From Mermis nigrescens (Eukaryota; Nematoda; Enoplea; Mermithida; Mermithidae), in assembly GCA_036768485.1 (NCBI GenBank), contig JAVLUZ010000608.1:508501-572500 (forward strand): 64,000 nucleotides of DNA, written 5' to 3'. The position numbers were made by a program, and so were the translations under genes. The notes beneath the pieces are model-generated. The model saw only the letters and a program-made list of their open reading frames with translations. It ran no database searches and had not been told where the DNA came from. Position 1 is the stretch's first letter. The number at the start of each line of letters is the position of its first letter. Positions 11,770 through 22,402 of the stretch are shown piece after piece.

Positions 11770-12094
11770 AAAGGACAAATCAAGTTTTCTAGTCGTAATT
11801 CCTCGGAATAACAGATAAAAGCGATAAGACCCCTAGTGCGTTTCAGACGCTCGCATTATAATTATTTTTTTCTTCAGACGATTTCTCAATTCAATGTCAA
11901 CACATCTAAGCAAGGCAGTCGCTTTTTTGTTCGTTTATTGTTATCCACAGTTTAATATAAACTCTAAATAAGGGTGTGACGGCTTGACTGACTCAAATCT
12001 GGAGAAATTTGTATTTATAGCCAATTTCATCTTGAAAATTATCCTTCACAAGCGAGAAATTTCCCTTACTCCTGCTATACGCGTCGTCTTCAAA
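11770..12094 (+). promoter_or_regulatory. Gene B proximal 5' region, conserved with A, C and D
   Basis: It contains CATTATAATT at about 11855-11863, then TTCAGACGATTTC and GTCAACACA, in the same order as in units A and C. The leader just before the ATG also resembles that of gene D (CACAAGCGAGA). Confidence 0.45.
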
Positions 12095-12599
12095 ATGACA
12101 ACAGTCTCTTTGGCTTTAATCCTCATATTACAGATGAGTGGCATGTCCACGTCGTTTTGGATATGGCCTTCCATTTCTTGGTATAACAAGAACCAAACGA
12201 AAATTTGCGATTCGTTTCGTTCATCGGCTAGCTTTTTGTTTCTATAAAAACAATATTTTTTTGCTCTTCGATTCCGATCAGGGTAAAATTGTAAACAAAG
12301 CAAATATTCGATTTTCGCTTTTTGATTTTATTTAATTTAACGCAATAACAAAGCAAATAGCGTTTCTCTATTCCGATTCTTACTCAGTGTGCCGGTCATG
12401 TCAATAAAGCGCTCGTTCCCTTTTGAATTTTGTTATTTCTCCATGCGCGACTGATGTGAATCAAACGCTTGTTTTAAGTGCTCGTTTTTTATTATGAACC
12501 AATATAGTTGTCGCAAATAAGATTCGGTACTAATGATATGAGATACCGCTATGCTTAAGCGCAGGATTCGGATTGGACTGGCCAGTGGCTACTAGGCAT

Positions 12600-12712
12600 G
12601 CAAGGAAAGGGGTAGGGTTGAGGCCTCCAGAAACCAAAACACCCCCGCCCCTAGAATTGAATTTTTGAAGTTTTTTTCTTTTTTTCGCAATCATTTGATG
12701 CCAATGGAAGCG
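12600..12712 (-). mobile_element. Partial MITE M1 fragment
   Basis: It holds the C-run part CAGAAACCAAAACACCCCCG and the core TTTGATGCCAATGG, then ends abruptly in unrelated DNA. Confidence 0.6.
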
Positions 12713-13110
12713 CCGAAGAAATTTAACATGTTGTACTTGTCTAGCTCAAATTTGAGCAGGTTTGAGCGGCTTAGAAGTGAAAAAATATAGAAAAACTGTA
12801 TATCCGGCGCGAAGCGTCTGAAAAAAATTGACATGTTCTTCATGTCCACTCAAATTTGAGCGATTTTCAACGGCTCAGAAGACAAAACTATAAATAAATC
12901 ATAAATCCGGCGCGGAGCGCCGGAAAATTTTTAGTTTACTAGCTAATAAGTACACTAAAAATCTGTTTTGACTTTTTCCCTTTACTCTCTCCCCTTTGCA
13001 TTCTTTCCCATGATGTTTCCATTCTTGGAGGGGTTAATTGACACCACGGACCCTCCCCGGTTACACCCTTGGCACGGTTGGTAAGACTCGCGCCTGGTGA
13101 ATGGAAAGCC

Positions 13111-15078
13111 CAGAGGCGTAGCCAGGATTTTGGTTCGGTGGAGGGGGCATGAACAAAAATTTTTTAAGACTACTTTTGCATTGAATGCCAGTAATGTTAT
13201 GTATAGTAAAACTGAGTTTTTCGACCTTTAGTAGTGTAGCCCAGTGTTTTTTGCACAAAGTCCGTTTGTACATGTACGAAGATGGTCCCCAAAAGTCTTT
13301 GTACATTTTGTAGACACAAATTTTTGAGTACTATAATATGGTACGATAGCGATTTTAGGGTGGTAAAAACAGCTGTTCGACTTTTGGTAGTATATTTCAG
13401 CTAATTTTTGGGTCTCTAAGGGCAAAAATCACTAATAATCGTCTTAAAACGGCGCGAAGCGCCGAAAAATTTGACATTTTTCCTTTTGAAATGCAATTTC
13501 TGCCAGTATAAAGATATATATGTAGAATACACAATTACTCATTTCGGCGCGAAGCGCCGAAAATTTTTACGAATTTTAGACCTTTTTTGCAATTTTTGTC
13601 TTCCCAAAAATCTTTGTACCTGTACAAAGACGGTCCCGAAAAGTCTTTGTACATCGGGAAAAATCTTTGCTGAATACAAAAAACACTGATGTATCCTAGC
13701 TAATTTATGGGTTTCTGACGATCAAAAATACAAAAAGTGTAAAGCGGCTCGAAGTGCCGAAAATTTTTGGAATTTCTACCGTTTTCATGTAGAATTTACG
13801 GCCTTTCTATTGACAAACATTTCGGAAATTATAAGTGGCGCAAAGTGCCGAGAAATTTAGTCATTTTTTTACCGCCCTTAACATTTTGTAGCTCTGTGAA
13901 TACTAATAGTCTGACAGAGCAGAAAATTATCAAATTTGTACAAAACAATTTTGACAGTTCAAGCTTCTAACAAGAAAACTGCGAATTACTAACTTTGTCT
14001 GAAGATATTTCGAGTGATTCAGGCTTTTAAACGCAATGCTGGAGCTTTACAAAAAGAAAGAACAGTAACTGGCGGCGCTATGCGCCGCAAAATTTTGACG
14101 TTTTTGCACTTTAAACTCAATTTACACCGCTTAAATCATACAAAAAAGACAAATTAATGCCGGCGCGAAACGGCGGAAATTTTTAGAAATTCTCAACTCT
14201 TTTACCTGGCTTGTTCTCCCTAAAATCTCGTTGCACATGTACAACGAGATTTTACGGTTGCGGGGGTCTGGGATGGCGCGCTCAAGCGTTCCCAGCGGGG
14301 TCCGGGGCAGAGTCCCGGAAAATTTTGTAAAAAAAGCATTTTAATGTTAAATAGTAACATTAAAATTTTCGCAAAATCGGCCAAATCTCGGTTCTGAATC
14401 AAGCAAGCCCAAAAACACTTGAAATTGATGAACTTCTACATTGCACAAAACTTCTGAGCTGAAATGCGTTTTTTGACCTCTGCTAATTACATAGCGCAGC
14501 AACGGGTCGCTGCCAATAAGATATAGAAAAATGTATCAATGAAAATTTTGTTCTTACCGTTTTCAGGCCCATTCGTGGCCTTCTTATTAACAAGATGCAG
14601 TTCAGAAAACAGGAAATGCGCAAAAACATAAGAAAATTTGGCCATTCCTTTCATTTAAAATAGGATTATGTGTCCTTGTAAAAAAAGACAAACAAATCAA
14701 AGAATAGACAAACTGGTACACAAAAGACAAACAAAGCAGAGAATAGACAAACTGGTACTTAATCATTTTCGTACTTTTACTATTATTATGCTCAACAAGC
14801 ATGCGAAGTTTCAATCAACGAACAAATAGTGCATTAAATTACTAAAGTGATGTGAAGTGCTGGATTATTTTAGCTGATTCAAGCTTTTTAATTCATTAGA
14901 TCTATATAACAATAAATAATAATGACTCGGCGCGAAGCGCCGGAAAATTTTGACGTTTTTGCCTTTCTGAACTCAGTTTTCTGGACACACATTATTGCAA
15001 CAGAAAAATCAACAATATTTTTGGAAAAATTTCGGGGGGGGGGCATGTGCCCCCAATTCCCCCCTGGCTACGCCTATG
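13111..15078 (+). mobile_element. hAT-like element H1, copy 2
   Basis: The left end is CAGAGGCGTAGCCAGG and the right end GGCTACGCCTATG. A perfect 8-bp duplication GGAAAGCC lies at 13103-13110 and 15079-15086. Internal sequence aligns with 50982-52307 and inverted 5411-7135. It has no transposase and contains several GGCGCGAAGCGCC hairpins. Confidence 0.88.
13242..13688. mobile_element. hAT-like MITE H2 (CAGTGTTTTTTGTAC termini), copy 1, nested in H1
   Basis: Ends are CAGTGTTTTTTGCAC and CAAAAAACACTG, flanked by GTGTAGCC and ATGTATCC (6 of 8). The two other H1 copies carry the uninterrupted sequence (GTGTAGCCTAGCTAATT near 51107), which proves the insertion. Near each end is a TTTGTACATGTAC-type palindrome. 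Confidence 0.85.
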
Positions 15079-15867
15079 GGAAAGCCCCGGGTTCAATGCT
15101 CACCACTGCCGTCTTCCTTATTATGAGACGGTGGGACTATGCTTTAACATGAGGTATGTCATAACGTTGCAGGGCAGGCCATACTACTCTCGCCTCCTAT
15201 ATAACCACGATCAGGCGTCGAACTATATTTGCGACAAACAAAGTGATCTTTGATAATAGAAAAATGAGCCTTCGAAAAGCTATTGTGAGATGTGAGTAAA
15301 GAGCGATAAATGAAAAACGAGCGTTAGATTTCTTTTCATTTCGCAATGATCTTAAATCGAGAAACATTTGGAACAAATATTTGATTCACTTCCTTGAGAG
15401 GAACCAAAATTTAAGAAAAACGAGCCTTCGATCGATGATATGTCAGGCGCGTAGAGTGAAAATCGAGAATTTAAAAAGAGTATCTGATTTGCTTTGCTCA
15501 GCATTGAGCAAAAACGAGAAAAAAGAGCTTTCGATTTGTTACCGCACTTAAATTAATAAAATTGAAAAGGGGAATTAATTGTTAGCATCTGATCGGAATC
15601 AAAGAGCAAAAAAGAAGCATTGAATGAAAAAAATAACCGAAAATGAAAAAAGCATAAAATCTCGGTTGTTTCATGATACGGAGAAATTAGGAGCCTATTC
15701 CAAAAGGACGCGGATATTGGTCCGGATATCATTTCGAGTTATGTCGTCATGTCGAGCGAAGAGAACGAAATATCGCAAGCTTCTGAATCAGCTGGGTGAG
15801 CATGATCGTGCTTAGGCCTGTTCACACAGTACGGCCGGTTTGAGTGTTCAGTGCGGTCATGAGGGTG

Positions 15868-16232
15868 TAGAGCGTGGAAATTCTGGACGGTCAGGCCCAA
15901 CAAATTTGTTAAAATGCCTTTTATACAAAAAAAACGTTGAAAACACGTCAAAAACAAAGTTTTTTGACGTTTCAGACAATGCTCCTTCTCTCTGAAACAC
16001 GGAAACATAAAAAATTTCAAAGAATCGCTTTAATTCAACTAGTTGTCAAGTGTGCATGTGGCGCGAAGCGCAGAAAAGTTGAGACTTTAAGCCAAAAATG
16101 TGTTAAAAACGCTTAAAAGGGCACACTGTTACAAATTTTTCAATGAAAAAATCGACAATTAGAGGGGTCGCAGCCATTTTGCGGGGGTCAGAGCTATTCT
16201 GGGAAAGTCAACAAACCACCTCTCCTCAGAAC
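15868..16232. repeat. Family M2 repeat in the gene B intron
   Basis: It contains GGTCAGGCCCAACAAATTTG, the hairpin GACGTGTT/AACACGTC region and a GGCGCGAAGCGC motif at about 16059. It corresponds in position to the M2 fragments of the gene A intron. Confidence 0.5.
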
Positions 16233-16575
16233 ACGTATGGTCAGCAAGAGAACTACGCATATAGGCAGGAAATTTCTATCTAAAAAATGAAATATATGCT
16301 AAAATGGTAAGATTAATTGAATTAGTATTACGAAGCGCATAAAATTTGAATATTTTCGAGCTGGAAAACGTCAAAACCTGGTTCCGGTAGAAACTTCAAA
16401 TCGAAAATTTAATGGATTCTTCCCTATACCCCTGAACACGGGCTGGCTTAAATCGCCGCTAATGCGGAGGGTGAAAGAAATAACTTGATTGGCTGATGCA
16501 CTTAAGGCTACTCCAAACATGCAAATAGTCTTAAGTTATAAACATAACGCCGCTTATTTCAAATGTACTCATCAC

Positions 16576-16826
16576 CACACATGGGCGTGGAGGTCTGGGG
16601 GGTATGCACCCCCAGAAGTTGAAATACCCCCCAGAAATCAAAATACCCCCCCAGAATTCGAATTTTGAAATTTTTTTTTGCTTTTTTAGCAATTTTTTGA
16701 TGCCATTGGATAGTGCTCGATGAGAAACGTCGAAAAATGGTGTTTTTTCGCCATACGACAACTTTTAAGACCATTTTTTGACCTTCGAAAAATCCCCCCC
16801 CAGAATTTCGGTGCTGCCCACCTATG
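16576..16826 (-). mobile_element. hAT-like MITE M1, copy 5, in the gene B intron
   Basis: It begins CACACATGGGCG, ends CCCACCTATG and is flanked by a perfect 8-bp duplication CTCATCAC at 16568-16575 and 16827-16834. Confidence 0.92.
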
Positions 16827-17151
16827 CTCATCACGCACATACTCATTTTCAAAATATCTGCATGAAAAATTAATTGTCCATCTTTTTCACCATGTTACCT
16901 TATGGTCTGAATGAGCAAAATTTTCTCATTTATCTGTCTGTTTTACCGAGTCACAGTAAAAACCGCTCTGTACACCGATTTCTAAATCATTCAAAAACTA
17001 ATTTGAACCGAATCGACTTATCGGTCGGGAGCAGATATGCTCATGGGGAGGCCCTTCTGTGCATCTTTGGCGGTCGGAATACCTATATGGAAAGAATCTG
17101 AGGATTCAGACAATAAGAATTTGAAAGATTCCATAAGCCGGCTGATCACCA

Positions 17152-17336
17152 GGGCCCGGTATCAATATTTTTAGGCTTAAGCCAGGCTTAAACCTGACTT
17201 CAATGTTTAAACATACGCGGCCAATTCTGAGCGTGGCTTTAGCCTAGCTTAAGCCTGGCTTTACCTTAGGCCACGTATGTTTTAAAATTGGTCAGATTGG
17301 AGCCTGCTTAAGCCTAGAGATATTCAAACCGAGCCC
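17152..17336. mobile_element. Palindromic MITE (GGGCCCGGTATCAATA ends), 185 bp
   Basis: The left end GGGCCCGGTATCAATATTTT is mirrored at the right by AGATATTCAAACCGAGCCC. The interior repeats TAGCCTAGCTTAAGCC-type units in both directions, so nearly the whole element can fold. The superfamily is not clear. Confidence 0.65.
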
Positions 17337-17453
17337 AGAAGTAAGTTTTTGGCGATTTTTTTGCTTTATACCAATACCAACAGACCCTTACCCTTCCTTT
17401 TTTGCTGTTTAATGCCGGTGTAATTAAGTAGGAGGCCTTTCGTTGTTTTTTAG

Positions 17454-17715
17454 CGATTGCGTTGAAAGAACGGTCGTTAATGGTTTCGAATCAGAAATAT
17501 CCGTAACGTTCGAAATCCCGCCAGCTTGTCACGTCCGGCGTAACGATGCAATAAGTCGTATTCGTGTAACATTGTCACCAAAAGAATCGAAACAGCTTAG
17601 ATTTCATGAAAATAGTAAAATTTGGTTCATTATTAATAAAACGAGGATGGAAACAAGGCAGAAATGGAAAGATCATCCCAGACAAGTCATCATCAAGCCA
17701 AAACAAGCCGATTAG
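17454..17715 (+). CDS. Gene B exon 2: mature domain of the secreted family
   Basis: The exon follows the acceptor TTTTTTAG and reads DCVERTVVNG, then SVTFEIPPACH, NDAISRIRVTLSPKES, LRFHENSK and ends KQAD before TAG. It is intact over 86 codons and shares both cysteines and the NDAISRI.VTLSP core with genes A and D. Where D has NNTWKE it reads NKTRME, so the conserved NTW is lost. A GT donor-like sequence (GTACGT) follows the stop at once. Because exon 1 is broken by a transposon, it is uncertain whether this exon is still translated. Confidence 0.65.
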
Positions 17716-18015
17716 GAAGTACGTACGTGTGTATCGAATGTCAAAAAATACGAAATTATAAGTTATAAGTTCTATCCGATAGACTGAGCGAAATTCTGCA
17801 GTACGAACATTTATGTCGACCAGTCTAAAATCATGAGACCAGATCTGTATGCGACATAATTCTAATGATTAAATTAAAGAGTTTTTTCATGAATTGCTGA
17901 CCTCTCATTATTAACAAAATTTATATCAATAATAATGAAAAATAATACCAAGTAATCAAGAAATCGTCATTCGCAGGGATATGTTGATAAGCTTAATTTT
18001 ATTCTTTCTCATAGG

Positions 18016-18580
18016 AAATTTGATGAATAGGAAGATTATAGTCAAGGTTCAATTGGCGATTGAAGATGTGTATACTATTTATTCAAATTTGTCTCTGGAG
18101 GTGTTGGGATTAATACAAAATTTCATCGTTATTGTCTGTTTGGTGCATAAAAAATTATAGGACATTTATATAACCCATTAGGACCGCGAGAACATTCTTT
18201 TGAGACCACTTAAAGATATATAATCAGCTGATTCGAGGATACCTACGTTTCTGAAGCAGTCCGAATGCGGCTCAATGAGTCGTAACATGCTCGAAATAAT
18301 TTTCGGAGCATTTTACAATGTCTGTTTCATAGTCCTGTTCGAAAGTTATTTTAAAACAGACAGATTAAAATTCTTCTGACCCAGAATGGAAGTAATTTTT
18401 AATGAGAAGCATCTGGCAAATATCAATGATGTCATACACATGGTATGCTGCGCTATGGAAACGTCGAATATTTGGATTGTACATATGACCAAAATTTGCA
18501 AACTTGCCATATCATGTTCTGAGTTGGCCACCTGTCTATCTACAGCTTCTTTTAGCAATACTGTCGTTAGTGATGGTTCA
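18016..18580 (+). other. Putative 3'-UTR exon and downstream flank of gene B
   Basis: It follows TTCTTTCTCATAG and is homologous to 8165-8850 of unit A, including TCTCTGGAGGTGTTGGG, GCGGCTCAA, and GTCGAAATAATTTT-type DNA near 18290. Short frames (18386-18589 and the opposite strand) are not conserved in unit A and are rejected as genes. Confidence 0.4.
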
Positions 18581-18636
18581 GGAACGTGATGAAAATGTGA
18601 CACTAATTTTCAAAACCATTTTAGATCAGTCAATAC

Positions 18637-18888
18637 CATAGGTGGGCCGCACCGAAAATCTGAGGGGTGCAAGATTTTTCGAAGGACAGAAAATGGCCTT
18701 AAAAATGTGGTATGGCGAAATAAACACTATTTTTTAACGTTTCTCATCGAGCATCATCCATTGGCATCAAAAAATTGCGAAAAAATTTCCAAACATTGAA
18801 TTCTGGAGGGGTGTATTTTGGTTTCTGGGGTAGGGGGTATTTTGGTTTCTAGGAGTGCATGCTCCCAACCCCCTCATGCCCAGATGTG
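18637..18888 (+). mobile_element. hAT-like MITE M1, copy 6
   Basis: It starts CATAGGTGGGCCGCACC and ends GCCCAGATGTG, with flanks GTCAATAC and GTCGATAC (7 of 8). Homologous empty sites are seen in unit B near 10125-10135 (CAATCAATACCCACTTT) and in unit A near 800. Confidence 0.88.
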
Positions 18889-18970
18889 GTCGATACCCAC
18901 TTTCGATCTTGATCCTACCATTCGCCGTGAATTGCAAAAGTAACCAAACAGGGACTTAAATAGGTAATAA

Positions 18971-20232
18971 AGTCTCGTTAGAGCACTTTTGAGCTGTGTC
19001 GTTAGAGCACCTCGTGGCGCTATAGCGCTTGTTGCTTAATGGCACCAAATGTCCCGTTAGAGCACTAAAGTGTGTCGTTATAGCATCAACATTTCTGTGA
19101 CGCGTCGGTGCCGAGTGCGTTGCTGGGTTAAGGCGAGCTGCCATAGTCATGTGATCTGACAGGGCCAAGTGATTACATAAATGTATCTTGTAAACAAATG
19201 TTATATACTTTTTATTTTCAGATTAGCTACTTCATTAGCAGCGGTGCGTCTAGGATTTTCCTAAAGGGTGCGGGCGGTATCCTAACTTTCCCAAAAACAG
19301 TCGAAAATGGGTCCAGAAATTTGCCCTTCACGTGCGCAATGGCTTTTTTCGGCGTTTTGCGTTGTCTATTTTTATTTAAAACCACTTTTGACGCAAGAGT
19401 TTTTCGAAAAAATTTTGAATTTTTTGACAATTTTGCTCTAAAAAATCCATGAATTCCTTCGATTTTAGGCAATGTCTGGCGCAAAGCGCCGGATACTTTG
19501 TGAAATTAAAGCACACAAGATTCAATTGCTGCTTGATATATTGACAAGCTTGAATTACTGCTCGATTTGCTGTTATTTAGGTATAACATTCGATGCTGAA
19601 AGTTGAAAATTTTGAAAAGTTATGCTTGGAAATACAAGAATCCTATACTAAAAAGCCGCTTCTCCTCTTGATAATATCGTCGTCGAAAAACTTTTCTCTG
19701 AGCAAAAATATGGCTCTCACCTTACCGCTAGAGAAATAAATAAATGTTATTAATGCATAGTTATTTCCGCCTCGGAGCGCCGGAAAAATTTGAGAAATCA
19801 TGATCACTGACGGCCGAACGTAATCTCAAATTACATATCTCTTACTGTATCTCGCCAATTATTTTTGGCCAATGGGGGAGGGGCGGCCGCCCCGCCCCCT
19901 TAAATCCGCTTATGTTCCTTTGGGAATTTTAAGCTCGTCTAAATCGCTGTTCAACGTGTTTTGAATGATAATGCATTGCATATGTTTTGAATGATAATGC
20001 ATCGTACATGGGGGTCTGATTATTGTTTTTAAATTATTCATCGACTTGGATTTAGGTATTAGTTTTGAGCGTATCCGTAAGCCTGAGCTGATAAACAAAA
20101 AACCAAATAAGCCTACCACAATTTGTCCCCGAGCGAGCGAAGGGGTGCATCTTGATTGAGCTAATTAACAATGGACGATACAAAGTGCTCTAGCGAGACG
20201 ATTTGTGCTCTAACGCAAATATTGTTATAGAG
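18971..20232. mobile_element. Element with repeated subterminal GTCGTTAGAGCAC motifs
   Basis: The left side has GTCTCGTTAGAGCACTTTTG and several further CGTTAGAGCAC or CGTTATAGCA copies to 19085. The right side has the inverse, CAAAGTGCTCTAGCGAGAC and GTGCTCTAACGC, to 20232. This pattern of several inverted subterminal motifs suggests transposase-binding sites. A smaller element (19239-19914) is nested within. Confidence 0.5.
19239..19914. mobile_element. hAT-like element (CAGCGGTGCGTCTAGG / CCTTAAATCCGCTTATG ends)
   Basis: Imperfect inverted ends resemble family H1. Flanks TTCATTAG and TTCCTTTG agree at 6 of 8. A GGCGCAAAGCGCCGG hairpin lies at about 19479. No transposase. Confidence 0.6.
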
Positions 20233-20689
20233 CTACCTAATCGTTAAATAAGAAGAAGATGAAAACAGGCAGCTGTTCGCATTCAAAAAAATTATAAAAA
20301 TTAAAAATAAAAGAATATCAATAAGTGGCTTGGCACGACACTTTCAATGAATAATTTTGAATTCTCGTTTTTGGCCTTTTCGACAACATATTCATTTCTA
20401 CGCCCGCAAACCCAACTGAAACAATCGATAAGGGTGCAATTTGTATATTCTGGGCGATTTTTAATAATGCCGTCATAACAATAACATGAAAGATTTGTCT
20501 AAATTAATTTTAATCTCTAATTTTCTAATTTCCAGTTTGTCCCTATTAAATGATTTTCTTTTTTCTTCTATTCAGCCGAAGTATTGGCAGGGCTTCTTTT
20601 GCGATTGTTCGATAAAATTGGATAGAGCTCGAATGAAAAACGTCGAAACTAGGGTTTTCGCTGTCATAACCATCAATTTCTAGTGAATT

Positions 20690-20987
20690 TTTCGATCTTC
20701 GAAAAATTTATGGATCCCAGAACTCCATAAAATTCAAACACTTCCTATACTCTATATACATGCACGTGAGGGTTGAGCTTTAAGTAGACCTTCTAGAACA
20801 GAAAAATGTGAAATTTTTAGAGAAAGAATTAGGCAAAACGACGTTTAAAAACGAATGAAAATCAAAAATCTTCTGGCAAAGGGATATGACTTTGACCAAA
20901 AACATGCGGATAAACATAATTTTACGCTATGCCACCGTTGATACCAATTTTTGCGGGCTATTTAAACTCAGGAAATCCTCTGGCTGA
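20690..20987 (+). mobile_element. Family M3 element in unit C
   Basis: It contains GGCAAAACGACGTTTAAAAA and GAATGAAAATCAAAAAT in the order found at 1545-1605, at the same relative place in the unit. Confidence 0.45.
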
Positions 20988-21175
20988 CCATAGGTTGGCC
21001 GGCACTGAAAGTTCTGGGGGAAGGGGGTGCAAGATTTTTTCAAAGATCAAAAAATGGCCTTAAAAATGGTGAAATGGCGAAACAACTTCATTTTTCAATA
21101 TTTCTCATCGAGCACTATCCAGTGGCATCAAAAAATGGCGAAAAAACAAAAAAAATTCAAAAAATGAAAATTTTG
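20988..21175 (+). mobile_element. MITE M1, copy 7, truncated at the right
   Basis: It starts CATAGGTTGGCCGGCAC and contains the core TTTCTCATCGAGCACTATCC, but lacks the G-run right end. Confidence 0.7.
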
Positions 21176-21281
21176 ACAAAAAATAAAAATCAAGTTGGTT
21201 TTCGCGAATTGTGCAATATATCTCAGTGAGAGCCCTATTCTTTGAAAAATTACAAACCGTGCTAATAAAAAGGAAAAATAA

Positions 21282-21625
21282 AGTTTCCTAGTCCTAATCC
21301 TTGGAAATGAAAAATAATAAAAGGGACAGGAAGACCTCCTGGTGCGTTTCAGAAACGCGCGCATTATAATTCATTTTTTCTTCAGACGATTTCTTAACTT
21401 AATGTCAATACGGCTTAGCTACATGGTCGCTATTTTTTGTTCATTTATTATTCGTTTCAATCCACAGTATGAAATAAGCTCGAAATATGGATATGACACG
21501 GCTTGGATAACTCAAATACATACACTTGAAATACGTTTGTATAAAAACAAATCTTATCTGCAAAATGACCATTTTACAAACGAGGAATTGTTTTTACTCT
21601 GCTCTATGTACAAGCAGTGTCTGAA
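21282..21625 (+). promoter_or_regulatory. Gene C proximal 5' region, conserved with A, B and D
   Basis: CATTATAATTC at 21362-21372 is followed by CTTCAGACGATTTCTTAAC and GTCAATACGG, as in units A and B. Conservation ends at the ATG. Confidence 0.45.
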
Positions 21626-21750
21626 ATGGCTGCAGTCTCTTTTATAGCTATAATCCTCATAATGCAGATAATCGGTATACAATTTATTTCGAGTTATATC
21701 GTCCTGGCGAGTGAACAGAACGACATTTCGCAAACTACTGATTTAGCTGG
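21626..21750 (+). CDS. Gene C exon 1: signal peptide exon
   Basis: It encodes MAAVSFIAIILIMQIIGIQF and then a Ser/Glu/Gln-rich linker ending TDLAG, with the donor GTGAGC in phase 2, exactly as in genes A and D. It is 125 nt long. The frame is intact, and the DNA around the ATG is conserved with the other units. Confidence 0.7.
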
Positions 21751-21797
21751 GTGAGCATCGTCGTGAGATTTAGCCTGCACGCATGATAGGGCCACTT

Positions 21798-22038
21798 CAT
21801 TGGTGGGCCGACACCAAAGTTCTAGGAGTGAAAGATTTTTTCAAAGATCAAAAAAATGGCTTTAAAAATGGTGGTATAACGAAAACAACACCATTATTCA
21901 ACGTTTCTCATCGAGCACTATCCATTGGCATCAAAAAATTGCGAAAAAAACGAAACATATTTTCAAACATTGAATTCTGGGGGGTATCTTGGTTTCTGGA
22001 GAGTGCATAGCCCCCAAACCCTCCCACGCCCAGGTATG
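21798..22038 (+). mobile_element. hAT-like MITE M1, copy 8, in the gene C intron
   Basis: It starts CATTGGTGGGCCGACACC, carries the core CATCGAGCACTATCCATTGG and ends GCCCAGGTATG. The target duplication is no longer clear. Confidence 0.8.
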
Positions 22039-22278
22039 GGCAAGTCTGTCGAGTCAGCTCGGTCTGGAGGATATATAATCTGAAGCGTTTCATCCACCAG
22101 AAAAGTTTTCATCCCCCTGCCCAGAATTCTAGGCACGTAGCTGTGGGGGATATAGAAGACTAGCCTCCCCTTAGAATTTTGGAAGCACGAGCATTTTTTA
22201 CAAGGGTCCGCCGGAGGAATCCCAAAATTTTCAAGCGCTCCGCCGCGCAAACATCATGAATACGTCAAAAATTTTCAG

Positions 22279-22402
22279 GGATTGCGTAGAATTACATATT
22301 TATTTTCCGCGTTGTTTTTCTTTGCAAAATGTACAATTTGAGTACAAAACAGGAGAAACACTGCTTTCAAGCTTAGACACAATGTTAAGATATCATGTTT
22401 GA
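22279..22402 (+). CDS. Gene C exon 2: short, diverged mature domain
   Basis: After the acceptor ATTTTCAG the exon reads GDCVELHIYFPRCF, keeps frame with exon 1, and stops at TGA 22400-22402, giving an 82-residue protein. The start GDCVE is that of gene B, and a second Cys follows in PRCF, but the NDAISRI.VTLSP core and the NNTW region are absent. It is either a diverged paralogue with a large internal deletion or a replaced exon. The phase match and the shared first five residues support it; the rest is inference. Confidence 0.5.

Larger units (their letters stand above)
13045..15200 (+). mobile_element. tRNA-derived SINE, interrupted by H1 copy 2
   Basis: Reading 13045-13110 joined to 15087-15200 gives a tRNA-like head: GGCACGGTTGGTAAGACTCG resembles a Pol III A box, and CCCGGGTTCAATGC a B box, separated by GCCTGGTGAATGGAAAGCC. 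This is the usual layout of tRNA-derived SINEs in invertebrates. The H1 insertion falls between the two boxes. The SINE 3' end is not clear. Confidence 0.5.
12142..15719. mobile_element. Large TIR element inserted in gene B exon 1
   Basis: The ends are imperfect inverted repeats: left CACGTCGTTTTGGATATGGC and, reversed, right CGCGTCCTTTTGGAATAGGC. Similarity extends about 130 bp inward, including TTTTTTGCTCTTCGATTCCG. No transposase frame is visible. It carries, nested, a partial MITE M1, a tRNA-derived SINE, element H1 copy 2 and, inside that, element H2. Exact borders and target duplication are uncertain by a few bases. Confidence 0.7.
12095..15795 (+). pseudogene. Gene B exon 1, split by a 3.6-kb nested transposon
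   Basis: The first part (12095 to about 12141) reads MTTVSLALILILQMSG, the family signal peptide with several substitutions. The second part (about 15718-15795) resumes with IGPDIISSYVVMSSEENEIS and ends GCT GG before the donor GTGAGC, aligned codon for codon with gene C. Between them lies an inserted element of about 3.58 kb. Unless the insert is spliced out, the signal peptide and mature domain are no longer joined. Exon 2 at 17454 is still open, so the break may be recent. Alternatively exon 2 could be used from another start, which I cannot test here. Confidence 0.75.

Noticed and set aside
15624..15815. 63-residue plus-strand frame ending in gene B exon 1
   Set aside because: It reads the exon in the wrong frame; the family frame gives SSYVVMSSEENEIS instead.
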